A DNA stretch of 64,000 nt from Pseudomonas baltica (lineage in GTDB: Bacteria; Pseudomonadota; Gammaproteobacteria; Pseudomonadales; Pseudomonadaceae), in assembly GCF_014235765.1 (NCBI RefSeq), contig NZ_JACMYH010000001.1, forward strand, positions 1,798,001 to 1,862,000, written 5' to 3'. The notes beneath the pieces were generated by a model. It had not been told where the DNA came from, searched no databases, and worked only from the letters and a program-made list of their open reading frames with translations. The translations under genes were made by a program, and so were the position numbers. Shown here piece after piece: positions 8,328 to 17,165 of this stretch (the stretch's first letter is position 1; every line of letters begins with the position of its first letter).

Positions 8328-9323
8328 ATGAGTCGTATGCTGTGGCTGGTTCTGATCATCGCCGTCGCCGTGCTCATTCCCATCGTCATGGGCGGCAGCG
8401 AAATGCTCCAGCGCCTGCGCGGGTTCTCGCTGCTTCTGCTATTGGGCATGTTCGGCATGATCTGCGTCGGCTGGGTGGTGAATGCCATGCGCCTGCGGCT
8501 GCTGCTGGCCGAGCAGGCCGCACGCATCGGTCGGCTGAAGACGGTTGCGGTAGTGATGGCGGCAGAGTTCGCCTATTGCGCCACCCCGGGCGGCAGCGGC
8601 GCACCACTGACCCTGCTGGCCTTGCTGGGACGCCAGGGCATCGGCGCGGCCAAGACCAGCGCCGTGTTCGCCATGGACCAGCTCAACGACCTGATGTTCT
8701 TCTTCTTCGCCCTACTGTGCATTCTGGTCTACGCGCTGTTTCACAACCTCAGCCAGGCACTGGAAAGCATGCTGCTGGCCAGCGGGATTCTGATGACGGG
8801 CGCGTTGATAGCATGCGCAGTACTGGCGCGCTATCACCGCCCGGTGATCAAGATCAACGGGCGGCTCCTGCAACTGCTGCGCATCAAGCCCGCCACACGA
8901 CGGCGCTGGGCGCGCAAACTGCTGCATTTTCTCGACGCTTTCGCTGACAACTTCCGCCTGCCCCGCCGCGTGCTTGCCCAGGTGTTTGCCTTGACCTGCG
9001 TGCACTGGACGCTGCGCTACAGCGTGCTGTATTTCACTTTGCAGGGGCTGGGCAGCGAGGTGGACTGGGCGTGGAGCTTTCTGATTCAGATGCTGGCCCT
9101 GAGCGCCGGCCAGTTCAGCCTGTTGCCCGGCGGCGCGGGCGCCGCCGAGCTGGCCTCGGCCGCCCTGTTGGCGCCCATGGTAGGCAAGTCGACCGCTGCC
9201 GCCGCCATTCTGATCTGGCGGCTGGTCACCTACTACTTCTACCTGATCGCCGGCGGCCCGGTGTTCGTCGCCCTGTTGGGCAAACCCTTGCTCAACAAGC
9301 TGCTGCGGGCCCGCCAGGCTTGA
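8328..9323 (+). CDS. LPG-synthase-type transmembrane protein (YbhN/AglD-like)
   Basis: A 331-residue integral inner-membrane protein with about eight hydrophobic segments, resembling the flippase-like N-terminal half of lysylphosphatidylglycerol synthase (PF03706). Typical features are the first-half motif EFAYCATPGGSGAP (about residues 79-92) and the late motif SLLPGGAGAAE (about 264-274). The catalytic MprF aminoacyltransferase domain is absent, so lysyl-lipid synthesis cannot be inferred; members of this group are thought to move or bind lipids. Its last 32 bases overlap convergently with a small minus-strand gene. Confidence 0.85.
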   Translation: MSRMLWLVLIIAVAVLIPIVMGGSEMLQRLRGFSLLLLLGMFGMICVGWVVNAMRLRLLLAEQAARIGRLKTVAVVMAAEFAYCATPGGSGAPLTLLALLGRQGIGAAKTSAVFAMDQLNDLMFFFFALLCILVYALFHNLSQALESMLLASGILMTGALIACAVLARYHRPVIKINGRLLQLLRIKPATRRRWARKLLHFLDAFADNFRLPRRVLAQVFALTCVHWTLRYSVLYFTLQGLGSEVDWAWSFLIQMLALSAGQFSLLPGGAGAAELASAALLAPMVGKSTAAAAILIWRLVTYYFYLIAGGPVFVALLGKPLLNKLLRARQA

Positions 9324-9519
9324 CCGCAGCGGGCGTGTCGACGTCGCTGGCAGGCTCGCCCTGCTGCTGTTCCCGCAGCTGCTGCGCCCACAACGCCTCG
9401 GCACCCGGAAAATCGGTGCCGTGCTCCTCGCTCAGCGCCTCGGGATCGAAGCGGCTCGCACAGCCCGCACCGAGCACCGGCAACGGCTTGGCACTGGCCT
9501 TGTCGCCCGGCTCGTCCAT
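9292..9519 (-). CDS. Small hypothetical protein downstream of purU (75 aa)
   Basis: A 75-residue acidic, Ala/Gln/Glu-rich protein starting MDEPGDKASAKPLP, with no signal peptide or membrane segment. The ATG at 9519 is two bases after the purU stop, so it should be read from the purU transcript; a comparable small gene after purU is remembered from other Pseudomonas. The 3' end overlaps the convergent membrane-protein gene by 32 bases. No domain is recognised and the Shine-Dalgarno sequence is weak, so it could be a chance frame. Confidence 0.55.
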   Translation of the reverse strand: MDEPGDKASAKPLPVLGAGCASRFDPEALSEEHGTDFPGAEALWAQQLREQQQGEPASDVDTPAAVKPGGPAAAC

Positions 9520-9521
9520 GC

Positions 9522-10373
9522 TCAGCTGAAGACTACGGTCTTGTTGCCGTGCACCATCACGCGGTCTTCGAGGTGATAGCGCAGACCACGGGCCAGAACC
9601 ATTTTCTCGACATCGCGACCGAAGCGCACCATGTCGTCGATGCTGTCGCTGTGGCTGACGCGAACCACGTCCTGCTCGATGATCGGGCCGGCGTCCAGCT
9701 CCTCGGTGACGTAGTGACAGGTGGCACCGATCAGTTTCACGCCGCGCAGCGAGGCCTGGTGGTAAGGCTTGGCGCCGACGAAAGACGGCAGGAAGCTGTG
9801 GTGGATGTTGATGATCTTGCCGGCATAGGCCTGGCACAACTGCGGTGGCAGAATCTGCATGTAACGCGCCAGCACCACGACATCGGCCTGGTGCTGATCG
9901 ACCAGGCGCGAGACTTCGGCGAACGCCGGCAGTTTGTCCTGAGGGTCGACCGGCACGTGGTAGAAGGGAATGCCATGCCATTCGACCATGCTGCGCAGGT
10001 CGTCGTGGTTGGACACCACGCAGGCGATGTCGCAGTCCAGCTCGTTGCTGTGCCAGCGGTGCAGCAGGTCAGCCAGGCAGTGGGATTCGCGGCTGGCCAT
10101 GAGCACCACGCGCTTCTTCTGCGCGGTGTCGGTAACCCGCCATTCCATGGCGAACTCTTCGGCGATGGGCGCGAAGGCTTCGCGGAAGGCGTCGATGTCG
10201 AACGGCAGGGTGTCGGCACGAATTTCGTGGCGCATGAAGAACCAGCCGTTCTGGTCATCGGAGTGGTGGTTCGATTCGCTGATCCAGCCGTTGTGGGACG
10301 CCAGGAAATGGCTGACTTTGGCAACGATGCCAACGCGGTCCGGGCAAGCGGTCACCAGCCGAAAAGTGCGCAT
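9522..10373 (-). CDS. purU: Formyltetrahydrofolate deformylase
   Basis: Hydrolyses 10-formyl-tetrahydrofolate to formate and tetrahydrofolate, balancing one-carbon pools and supplying formate for PurT. The 283-residue product has an N-terminal ACT domain (about residues 4-80) and a formyltransferase-like domain (about 86-283) with the signature HHSFLPSF at 191-198 and the catalytic aspartate in ELDAGPII (D227). The frame extends 64 codons further upstream, but the ATG at 10373 (MRTFRLVTACPDRVG) fits the family start. A small gene follows two bases after the stop. Confidence 0.95.
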   Translation of the reverse strand: MRTFRLVTACPDRVGIVAKVSHFLASHNGWISESNHHSDDQNGWFFMRHEIRADTLPFDIDAFREAFAPIAEEFAMEWRVTDTAQKKRVVLMASRESHCLADLLHRWHSNELDCDIACVVSNHDDLRSMVEWHGIPFYHVPVDPQDKLPAFAEVSRLVDQHQADVVVLARYMQILPPQLCQAYAGKIINIHHSFLPSFVGAKPYHQASLRGVKLIGATCHYVTEELDAGPIIEQDVVRVSHSDSIDDMVRFGRDVEKMVLARGLRYHLEDRVMVHGNKTVVFS

Positions 10374-10687
10374 GTATTCAAACTCCAGAAACTTCGCAAA
10401 GGGCGCCATTCTAGCGGCTGACGGCCGAATCTGCAGTATTGATTGCAGCCTTTCAAGCGTGTCGCACACCCGCCCCGCTCCACCGAACGGGTCGGCCGGC
10501 ACACTGTCGATGGAGTCACAGGTATTAAATAGATCTGCCCGGTAATGACATGAAAAATCATTCACCTCGAGTTTGCAGGCACTGTCGGTATCAACGCAGT
10601 GTTTCCGTTAAATGTTTACTTGGCCTCGGTGGATGCTTATTATCACGACACTGTTTCCACTGACACTTGCATTACCGAGGTATGACC
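10374..10687. other. Divergent promoter region of purU and mvaT
   Basis: 314 bases without a gene, with an AT-richer stretch near 10600-10670 before mvaT that contains two related TGTTTCC-centred sequences (10600-10608, 10648-10656). These may be part of mvaT regulation, but no known site could be named. Confidence 0.35.
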
Positions 10688-11068
10688 ATGTCCCTGATCA
10701 ACGAATATCGCGCAACCGAAGAGGCTATCAAAGAGCTTCAGGCACGCTTGAAGAACCTGTCCGAAGACGACAAATTGCAAACCGAACTGGAATTCGAAGG
10801 CAAACTGCGCACCCTGATGGGCGAATACCAGAAATCACTGCGTGACATCATTGCCCTGCTGGATCCAGAAGCCAAGTTGAACAAGGCACCGCGCCCTGCC
10901 ACAGGCAAAGTTACCGGCACCAAGCGCGCGCGCAAGGTCAAACAATACAAGAACCCGCACAACGGTGAAGTCATCGAGACCAAGGGTGGCAACCACAAGA
11001 CCCTGAAAGAATGGAAAGCCAAATGGGGTGGTGACGTGGTCGAGAGCTGGGCCAGTTTCCTCGGCTGA
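10688..11068 (+). CDS. mvaT: H-NS-like xenogeneic silencer MvaT/TurA
   Basis: Nucleoid protein that binds and silences AT-rich DNA. The 126-residue product starts MSLINEYRATEEAIKELQARL, with an N-terminal coiled-coil oligomerisation region (about 1-60), a basic linker, and the C-terminal AT-hook-like DNA-binding domain with KRARKVKQYKNPHNGE and the GGNHKTLKEWK segment. The sequence is closest in memory to TurA of P. putida. An in-frame ATG 21 bases upstream is less likely, because MSLINEY is the conserved family start. It is monocistronic, ending in a strong terminator. Confidence 0.95.
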   Translation: MSLINEYRATEEAIKELQARLKNLSEDDKLQTELEFEGKLRTLMGEYQKSLRDIIALLDPEAKLNKAPRPATGKVTGTKRARKVKQYKNPHNGEVIETKGGNHKTLKEWKAKWGGDVVESWASFLG

Positions 11069-11115
11069 TCGCTACATCGTTTGGATTGCAGTCTGTAGAT
11101 CACAGCCTGTAGATA

Positions 11116-11147
11116 AAAAAACGCCAGTCCTGTGACTGGCGTTTTTT
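11116..11147. terminator. Bidirectional terminator between mvaT and sbcB
   Basis: A perfect 14-bp stem (AAAAAACGCCAGTC and its inverse) with a four-base CTGT loop and T-runs on both strands, serving the convergent mvaT and sbcB genes. Confidence 0.92.
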
Positions 11148-11164
11148 ATGGCCGCGACTTCAAT

Positions 11165-12604
11165 TCAAGTCGGCTGTAGGCCCAGGCGCGCCGCCAGTGC
11201 CTGCGCGTAGGTCTGCCAGTGATTCAGCACCTGGGTCTGCGCCGGATCGGCCTTGACCATGCAGTCGACCAGCGCGGCATTGAAACCTTGCAAAGTATTG
11301 GGCGCGCCCAATAGTGGATCACTCAGGCGCTGTTGGCAGAATTGCAACCAACGCTGTGTTTCAAGAGGATTCAGGGTATGCGGAAAGTTGCGCGCCCTGT
11401 AGCGGAACAACAATTCAGGCAGGCGTTCGTCATCGAATACCCACTGAGCTGTCGCTAACTGTTCTGGATCCAATGTGCGAATCCGTTCGCACAATAACCG
11501 GTCGCGGTCACCGATGAACCCGTCATACAACTGTTGTTCCGGATCGACACTCTCGGAAAACGCCTGCGCTTGATACAACGGTGACAATTTGTAATGCCAT
11601 TGCGGTTGGGCATCGCACAAACGCATTGCCCGAGCTTGATAAAGCGGCTTGTCCAGATTCAGGCGTTGCCAATCTTCGTCGCGCAGTACGCCAAGCGGGG
11701 CTATTACCGGGCAGCGATTGATGTGCAGAAGTTTCAAAGGCAATGGCGCCTCGCCCTCCGCGAGGTCCTCGCGGCGTTTGTACAGACGTTCTTGCAATAC
11801 CTCGATACTTTGCTCGATCAACGGCTGCGGATCATGAGCCAGGTCGTAGACAATCAAGGCATTGCGATTCTTTGGATGCCAAGCCAATGGCAACACCACT
11901 GCGGCATAGCGTCGCGCTGCGCCGAATTGCCCGGAAACATGTACCAGCGGCTGCAACAGCTGGATGTTTTCCTGCACCCGTTGTTTGCCACGCAATTGGA
12001 ACAGCCAATCGTATAGCCGAGGCTGGCACTGGCGAATCAAGCGCGCCAGCGCAATGGTCGCACGCACATCGGACAATGCATCGTGCGCCTGACCATGGTC
12101 GATGCCGTTGGCGGCCGTGAGCAACTCCAGGCGCATGCTCGCCCGTCCGTCTACCTGCGGCCAGTGGATGCCCTCGGGGCGCAGCGCATAGGCAGCGCGG
12201 ACCACGTCGATCAAATCCCAACGGCTGTTGCCACCTTGCCACTCGCGCCCGTAAGGGTCGAAGAAGTTGCGATAGAGGCTGTAGCGGGTCATTTCATCGT
12301 CGAAGCGCAAGGTGTTGTAGCCGGCCCCGCAGGTACCGGGCATCGCCAGCTGGGCGTGGACCCGGGTCATGAAGTCGGCCTCGCTCAGGCCGCGATCGGC
12401 CAGGCGCTGCGGAGTGATGCCGGTGATCATGCAGGCTGCCGGATGCGGCAGAATATCGTCGCTGGGCTGGCAGTACAGGTTGACCGGCGCGGCGATCTCG
12501 TTGAGGTCTGCATCGGTGCGGATGCCGGCGACCTGCAAGGGCCGATCGCAGCGCGGATTGATACCGGTGGTTTCGTAGTCGTACCAGAAAATGCTGGAAG
12601 TCAC
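11165..12604 (-). CDS. sbcB: Exodeoxyribonuclease I
   Basis: 3'-5' single-strand DNA exonuclease acting in recombination and repair. The 479-residue product begins with the DEDD-family exonuclease motif (TSSIFWYDYETTG), with acidic residues at 9 and 11, followed by a later HDALSDVRAT region (DEDDh His/Asp). The frame is open for 62 codons upstream, but family alignment from memory starts at TSSIFW, which is preceded in frame by GTG at 12604 and by AGGA at good spacing; GTG is therefore the likely start. Convergent with mvaT across a shared terminator. Confidence 0.93.
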   Translation of the reverse strand: MTSSIFWYDYETTGINPRCDRPLQVAGIRTDADLNEIAAPVNLYCQPSDDILPHPAACMITGITPQRLADRGLSEADFMTRVHAQLAMPGTCGAGYNTLRFDDEMTRYSLYRNFFDPYGREWQGGNSRWDLIDVVRAAYALRPEGIHWPQVDGRASMRLELLTAANGIDHGQAHDALSDVRATIALARLIRQCQPRLYDWLFQLRGKQRVQENIQLLQPLVHVSGQFGAARRYAAVVLPLAWHPKNRNALIVYDLAHDPQPLIEQSIEVLQERLYKRREDLAEGEAPLPLKLLHINRCPVIAPLGVLRDEDWQRLNLDKPLYQARAMRLCDAQPQWHYKLSPLYQAQAFSESVDPEQQLYDGFIGDRDRLLCERIRTLDPEQLATAQWVFDDERLPELLFRYRARNFPHTLNPLETQRWLQFCQQRLSDPLLGAPNTLQGFNAALVDCMVKADPAQTQVLNHWQTYAQALAARLGLQPT

Positions 12605-12677
12605 TGAGGTGTCCTGTGCGCAGTTGCGCGACAGTGTAGAGCCCTGCCCCGCATGAGGCCACGGTTGTCGGGCGGCC

Positions 12678-13835
12678 TCAGCCCCGGCGCCGAAACACCG
12701 CCACGCTGAGGCGATCCATCCAGCCGAAAATGCGTTGCTGAACCCGCCCCCAGAACGGCCGACGGCGCCAATCGGCCAGGCTGACTTCATGGCTGGCGGC
12801 GAAGTCGGTGATGAAGCTGCGCTGCACCGCCTCGGTCAGGCTGGGGTCCAGCGCTTCGAGGTTGGCTTCCAGATTGAAGCGCAGGTTCCAATGATCGAAG
12901 TTGCACGAACCGACACTGACCCAGTCGTCGATCAAGACCATTTTCAAGTGCAGGAAACAGGGTTGGTATTCATAGATCTTGACCCCGGCCTTGAGCAACT
13001 TCGGGTAATAGTTATGGCCGGCATAGCGTACCGATGGGTGGTCGGTGCGCGGACCGGTGAGCAACAGCCTGACGTCGATGCCGCGGCTGGCGGCGCGACG
13101 CAGCGAGCGGCGGACCTTCCAGGTCGGCAGAAAATAAGGTGTCGCCAGCCAGATGCGGCGCTGTCCGCTGTTCAGTGCGCGCACCAGTGACTGCAGAATG
13201 TCGCGATGTTGCCGGGCATCGGCGTAGGCGACCCGACCCAGCCCCTGGCCGCCGTCGGGCATGGGCGGTACGCGCGCCAGGCCGAAATGGGTAGGCGGAC
13301 GCCAGGCGGTGCGCCGCAGGTTGGCGCGCCATTGGCGGTCGAACAGCATCTGCCAGTCAGCGACCAAGGTGCCGGTCATGGCCACCATCACCTCATGCCA
13401 TTCGCTGACACTTTCATTTGGCTGCCAGAACTCGTCGGTGACACCAGTGCCGCCGACCATCGCCCATTGCTGGTCCACCAGCAACAGTTTGCGATGGTCG
13501 CGGTAGAGGTTGCGCACGCCCCGGCGCCAACTGATCGGGTTGTAGAAACGCAGCTCCACCCCGACGTCGGTCAACTGCGCGCGCAGTTCTGCGGTGAAGG
13601 CCAGCGAGCCGTAGTGGTCGAACAGGCAGCGTACATGCACGCCCCGTGCGGCCGCCGCGTGCAGTGCCTGGACCACGGCCTGGGCACAGGCGCCGGCCTC
13701 CACCAGGTACAGTTCCAGATCGATCGCGTGCTCGGCCTGGCCGATGCGCTCGAGCATGCGCGGGAAGAACTGCGCCCCGTCGATCAGCAACTCGAATTCG
13801 CTGCTCTCGCGCCACGGAAACACCGGCCCGCCCAT
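12678..13835 (-). CDS. Cardiolipin synthase-like phospholipase D protein (ClsB type)
   Basis: Probable phosphatidyltransferase making cardiolipin from phospholipids. Two HxKxxxxD motifs are present: HRKLLLVD at residues 114-121 and HLKMVLID at 296-303. Like ClsB/YbhO, and unlike ClsA, the 385-residue protein has no clear N-terminal transmembrane hairpin. An earlier in-frame ATG (13922) would add 29 residues, but the ATG at 13835 is preceded by AGGGGC at correct distance. It lies upstream of sbcB on the same strand with a 73-base gap. Other PLD-family transferases cannot be fully excluded. Confidence 0.85.
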   Translation of the reverse strand: MGGPVFPWRESSEFELLIDGAQFFPRMLERIGQAEHAIDLELYLVEAGACAQAVVQALHAAAARGVHVRCLFDHYGSLAFTAELRAQLTDVGVELRFYNPISWRRGVRNLYRDHRKLLLVDQQWAMVGGTGVTDEFWQPNESVSEWHEVMVAMTGTLVADWQMLFDRQWRANLRRTAWRPPTHFGLARVPPMPDGGQGLGRVAYADARQHRDILQSLVRALNSGQRRIWLATPYFLPTWKVRRSLRRAASRGIDVRLLLTGPRTDHPSVRYAGHNYYPKLLKAGVKIYEYQPCFLHLKMVLIDDWVSVGSCNFDHWNLRFNLEANLEALDPSLTEAVQRSFITDFAASHEVSLADWRRRPFWGRVQQRIFGWMDRLSVAVFRRRG

Positions 13836-13958
13836 GTCAGCGCCCCTGCATGACAGATAGGGTCGCTTGCAAGCCGTTCGATTCACGCATGGGCAGTCCT
13901 GTAACCAGGTGGATGGAGACATCGGTGGCGGGTGCAGGCAGACCAGGTTCGGGCCGGT

Positions 13959-14288
13959 TCATCCGTCGCTCCCGGGAATCAAGCGGCAGCCTTGCCGTGG
14001 CCCAACCCAGGCCGCCGTATTGCTGCGCCCCAGGCCGCTGGCCAGAACCCGCCGCTGGCCAGCGTCCTCACTCAGGCTGCTGAGCGGCAGATACTGCTTG
14101 ATGTAGCTCTGACAGTAGTCGGCACTGTTTTGCAGCACATAGCGGCAAGAACAGTATTCCTTCGCTGAAAAGGCGCTGAGAATGTCGGGAAAGGCCAGCA
14201 ACTGCGTGCGTTCGTGCCACAGCCAAGTGGCCGCCGCCAGCGACAGCAGCAGGCCGAGCGCCGCCCAGGCGCGCTTGCCAGTGCTCAT
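13959..14288 (-). CDS. Small membrane-anchored hypothetical protein (109 aa)
   Basis: A 109-residue protein with one N-terminal transmembrane or signal-anchor segment (about residues 6-24, ALGLLLSLAAATWLWH) and a C-terminal domain carrying several cysteines (CSCRYVL near residue 45, then two further Cys), suggesting a periplasmic, possibly disulfide-bonded fold. Its ATG overlaps the stop of the serine-hydrolase gene (ATGA), so the pair is translationally coupled. No family recognised. Confidence 0.75.
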   Translation of the reverse strand: MSTGKRAWAALGLLLSLAAATWLWHERTQLLAFPDILSAFSAKEYCSCRYVLQNSADYCQSYIKQYLPLSSLSEDAGQRRVLASGLGRSNTAAWVGPRQGCRLIPGSDG

Positions 14289-15364
14289 TGGCCACCCGGT
14301 GCGGCGAAGGCGGCCACGATCCGCTGCAACAGCGCATCGTGGCTGAAGCTGCCATCGCGGTCGTCGGCATAGCGCACCACCACCAGGCGTTGCTCGGGCA
14401 GCACGTACAGCGCCTGTCCCCAATGCCCCAGTGCCGCCATGGTGCTGCGCGGAGCATGCGGCCAGGCCATATTGCTGTTGAGCCACCAGTGCGCGCCTGC
14501 TGCGGGCTCTCCCGCAACGTGCTCACTCGGGGCGAACGGTGTGCGGTTGAAGGCCACCCACGCCTGCGGCAGCAATTGCCGGCCACGCCATTGACCATCG
14601 CGCTGCATCAGCAGGCCCACCCGGGCCAGATCGCGCGCGGTCAGGTAGGCATAGGACGAGGCGACGAATGTGCCGCTGGCATCGGTTTCCCACACCGCCT
14701 GGTCGATACCCAGAGGCGTGAACAACGCCTGCCAGGGATAGTCCGGGTACTCGTGCAGGCCGACCATGTTGCGCAGCGCAGCGGCGAGCAGATTGCTGTC
14801 GCCACTGGAGTAGCGGAAATGTTCGCCGGGCGGGTAGGCACGCCGGTGGCTCGCGGCATAGCTGGCCATGTCGTGATGACCACGGGTGTAGAGCATCGCC
14901 ACCACCGAGGAATTGAGCGGCGCATATTCGTAGTCTTCCTGCCAGTCCAGCCCCGACGCCCAGTGAAACAGGTCCTGCACGCGTATATCGCGGTGCTGGG
15001 CAAGGGGCTGGAAATAGTCGGCGGCGGCATCCTGCAGGGCAAAACGCCCTTCGCCATAGGCCACGCCCATTACCGTGGCCAGCAGGCTCTTGCTGATCGA
15101 CCAGGTGGCATGCACCCGGTCGGCAGCACCGGGGCCGGCGTAGCGCTCGTAGACGATCTCGCCGTCGCGGACCACCAGCAGCGCATCGGTGCGCACGCCT
15201 TCGCGCACGGCGTCATCGCGGGCGACGAACGCGTATTGCTCCAGGGCGGCAATGGCCGGCGACGCCGGTGCCGGTGCCTGGCTCCATCGCTCGGATGGCC
15301 AATTCTGCGCACACACCGGTAACGCGCACAGCAGAGAGATCGACAGGATAAGCAGACGCGGCAT
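14285..15364 (-). CDS. Beta-lactamase-superfamily serine hydrolase, exported
   Basis: A 359-residue penicillin-binding-protein-like serine hydrolase. An N-terminal signal peptide (about residues 1-19, ending near CAQ) predicts a periplasmic location. The nucleophile motif SxxK is SISK at 89-92, and the second motif is YSSGD at 185-189, in place of the classical YxN. The sequence belongs with class-C-like esterases, amide hydrolases and DD-peptidases rather than true beta-lactamases; the substrate is unknown. Start at 15364 gives the signal peptide. Translationally coupled to the 109-aa membrane protein and divergent from olsB. Confidence 0.85.
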   Translation of the reverse strand: MPRLLILSISLLCALPVCAQNWPSERWSQAPAPASPAIAALEQYAFVARDDAVREGVRTDALLVVRDGEIVYERYAGPGAADRVHATWSISKSLLATVMGVAYGEGRFALQDAAADYFQPLAQHRDIRVQDLFHWASGLDWQEDYEYAPLNSSVVAMLYTRGHHDMASYAASHRRAYPPGEHFRYSSGDSNLLAAALRNMVGLHEYPDYPWQALFTPLGIDQAVWETDASGTFVASSYAYLTARDLARVGLLMQRDGQWRGRQLLPQAWVAFNRTPFAPSEHVAGEPAAGAHWWLNSNMAWPHAPRSTMAALGHWGQALYVLPEQRLVVVRYADDRDGSFSHDALLQRIVAAFAAPGGQ

Positions 15365-15459
15365 GCGGGGAAGGCTCGTGATCGAGGTTGGAGCGAGTGT
15401 GCAGTGCGGGTATGACAGCCGTTCGCTGCAAGAGTTGTGTGGCGTATGGCAGTCGAGGG

Positions 15460-15488
15460 CTGTCACGCAAGCATCACCAAAGCTTCAT
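15460..15488 (+). promoter_or_regulatory. Possible Pho box upstream of olsBA
   Basis: Three seven-base units on an 11-base period are visible: CTGTCAC (15460), GCATCAC (15471) and GCTTCAT (15482), separated by four-base spacers. This is the layout of PhoB direct repeats; the first unit matches the consensus CTGTCAT well, the others partly. Phosphate starvation is known to induce ornithine-lipid genes in P. aeruginosa, which supports the reading; it remains an inference. Confidence 0.45.
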
Positions 15489-15573
15489 GGTGATGACACC
15501 GGGTCTTCCTAGGCTGGCCATGCCTAGCAAAATCGACCTGCCGCACTCACCGGCCGGCTTTTGGAGACTTGCA

Positions 15574-16329
15574 ATGACTCAGATCGCACGCTCTGGCGAC
15601 ACCCGTACCGAACGCCGTCTGCACGCCGAACGACTTGTCGGCCCGCAAGCTCTGCACGAGGCCCAGGCCCTGCGCTTCGCCGTGTTCAGCACCGAGCTCA
15701 ACGCCAAACTCAAGAGCGCCGAGCAGGGTCTGGATATCGACGACTACGATGCCCATTGCCAGCACATCGGGGTGCGCGACCTGGCCACCGGGCGACTGGT
15801 AGCGACCACACGCCTGCTCGACCACCGCGCTGCCGACCGGCTGGGGCGCTTCTACAGCGAAGAAGAATTCAGCCTGCACGGCCTGCGCCACCTGCAAGGC
15901 TCGATCCTGGAAATCGGTCGCACCTGCGTGGCCCCCGCCTACCGCAACGGCGGCACCATCGCGGTGCTCTGGGGCGAGCTGGCGGAGGTGCTGAACGAGG
16001 GTGGCTATGATTACCTGATGGGCTGCGCCAGCATCCCGATGCAGGATGGCGGCATCCAGGCCCAGGCGATCATGCAGCGTCTGCGCGAGCGCTACCTGTG
16101 CACCGAGCACTTGCGCGCCGAGCCGAAGATGCCCCTGCCCAGCCTGGACATTCCAGGCAACGTCATTGCCGAACTGCCGCCGCTGCTCAAGGCCTACATG
16201 CGCCTGGGCGCGAAGATCTGTGGCGAGCCATGCTGGGACCCGGATTTCCAGGTTGCCGACGTGTTCATCCTGCTCAAGCGCGACGATCTCTGCCCGCGCT
16301 ACGCTCGCCACTTCAAGGCGGCCGTGTGA
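15574..16329 (+). CDS. olsB: L-ornithine N-alpha-acyltransferase
   Basis: Transfers a 3-hydroxyacyl chain from acyl carrier protein to ornithine, the first step of ornithine-lipid synthesis. The 251-residue product is a GNAT-fold hemolysin-like acyltransferase with the motif [16 protein letters not shown] (about residues 111-126). Start at 15574 is preceded by GGAG at good distance. The stop overlaps the olsA start by one base (TGATG), so olsB and olsA form an operon. The pair replaces phospholipids with phosphorus-free lipids during phosphate limitation in related species. Confidence 0.92.
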   Translation: MTQIARSGDTRTERRLHAERLVGPQALHEAQALRFAVFSTELNAKLKSAEQGLDIDDYDAHCQHIGVRDLATGRLVATTRLLDHRAADRLGRFYSEEEFSLHGLRHLQGSILEIGRTCVAPAYRNGGTIAVLWGELAEVLNEGGYDYLMGCASIPMQDGGIQAQAIMQRLRERYLCTEHLRAEPKMPLPSLDIPGNVIAELPPLLKAYMRLGAKICGEPCWDPDFQVADVFILLKRDDLCPRYARHFKAAV

Positions 16330-17099
16330 TGCCGCGCTGGCGCGTGTACGCGCGCATCCTGCGCCTGCTCTGGGTGATTGGCCTGGGCCTGGCGCTGGCC
16401 GCGATGTTCAGCCTGCTGGAACGCCTGCGCCTGCCCGACTGCATGGGCCGTCGGCAGCGCTGGTCGCGCTGGTTCATGGTGCGCCTGAGCAACGCGCTGC
16501 CGTTCGAGGTGACCGTGCAGGGCGAGTTGCCGCACACGCCCATGCTGTGGGTCGGCAACCATGTCTCCTGGACGGACATTCCCCTGCTCGGCATGCTGGC
16601 GCCGCTTTCGTTCCTGTCCAAGGCCGAAGTGCGTACCTGGCCGGTGGCCGGCTGGCTGGCGCTCAAGGCCGGCACGTTGTTCATTCGTCGCGGCGCGGGC
16701 GACAGCCAGTTGATCCGGCGGCAGATGACCCAGCACTTGCGCAACGATCTGGATCTGATGATCTTCCCCGAGGGCACCACCACCGATGGTCACAGCCTGC
16801 GTACGTTCCATGGGCGGCTGATGTCCAGCGCCATAGACGCCGGCGTGCCGGTGCAGCCGATCGCGATCCGCTATCAGCGTGACGGCGAGCTGGATCCGAT
16901 CGTGCCGTTTGTGGGCGATGATGATCTGCTGTCGCACTTGCTGCGCATCTTTGCTCAGCCCCGCGGGCAGGTGTTGATCCAGGTGCTGACACCGATCGCC
17001 AGCCTGGGCAAGGAACGCGCGGCGCTGGCCTATGAGGCTCAGGAGGCAGTGCGCTTCGCGTTGTTCGGGGAGGTTGAAGAGGTGCGGCAGGCGGCGTGA
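16329..17099 (+). CDS. olsA: Lyso-ornithine lipid O-acyltransferase
   Basis: Acylates lyso-ornithine lipid to ornithine lipid; related to PlsC-type 1-acylglycerol-3-phosphate acyltransferases. The 256-residue product has an N-terminal membrane segment (about residues 10-30), the catalytic HX4D motif (NHVSWTD, His78 and Asp83) and the acceptor motif FPEGT at 145-149. It is translationally coupled to olsB. A REP palindrome lies between its end and the convergent acpH gene. Activity on phosphatidate synthesis as well is possible, as reported for some OlsA enzymes. Confidence 0.9.
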   Translation: MPRWRVYARILRLLWVIGLGLALAAMFSLLERLRLPDCMGRRQRWSRWFMVRLSNALPFEVTVQGELPHTPMLWVGNHVSWTDIPLLGMLAPLSFLSKAEVRTWPVAGWLALKAGTLFIRRGAGDSQLIRRQMTQHLRNDLDLMIFPEGTTTDGHSLRTFHGRLMSSAIDAGVPVQPIAIRYQRDGELDPIVPFVGDDDLLSHLLRIFAQPRGQVLIQVLTPIASLGKERAALAYEAQEAVRFALFGEVEEVRQAA

Positions 17100-17121
17100 G
17101 TCAGATGTACCCAGCTGCCTC

Positions 17122-17153
17122 ATTCGCGGGCAGAGGGCTCGCCGCCCGCGAAT
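17122..17153. repeat. Single REP-like palindrome
   Basis: Perfect 10-bp arms ATTCGCGGGC and GCCCGCGAAT flank 12 bases, matching the stem of the REP cluster at 8001-8155. It lies between the convergent olsA and acpH genes and may help end transcription. Confidence 0.75.
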
Positions 17154-17165
17154 ACGTCAGTACAG

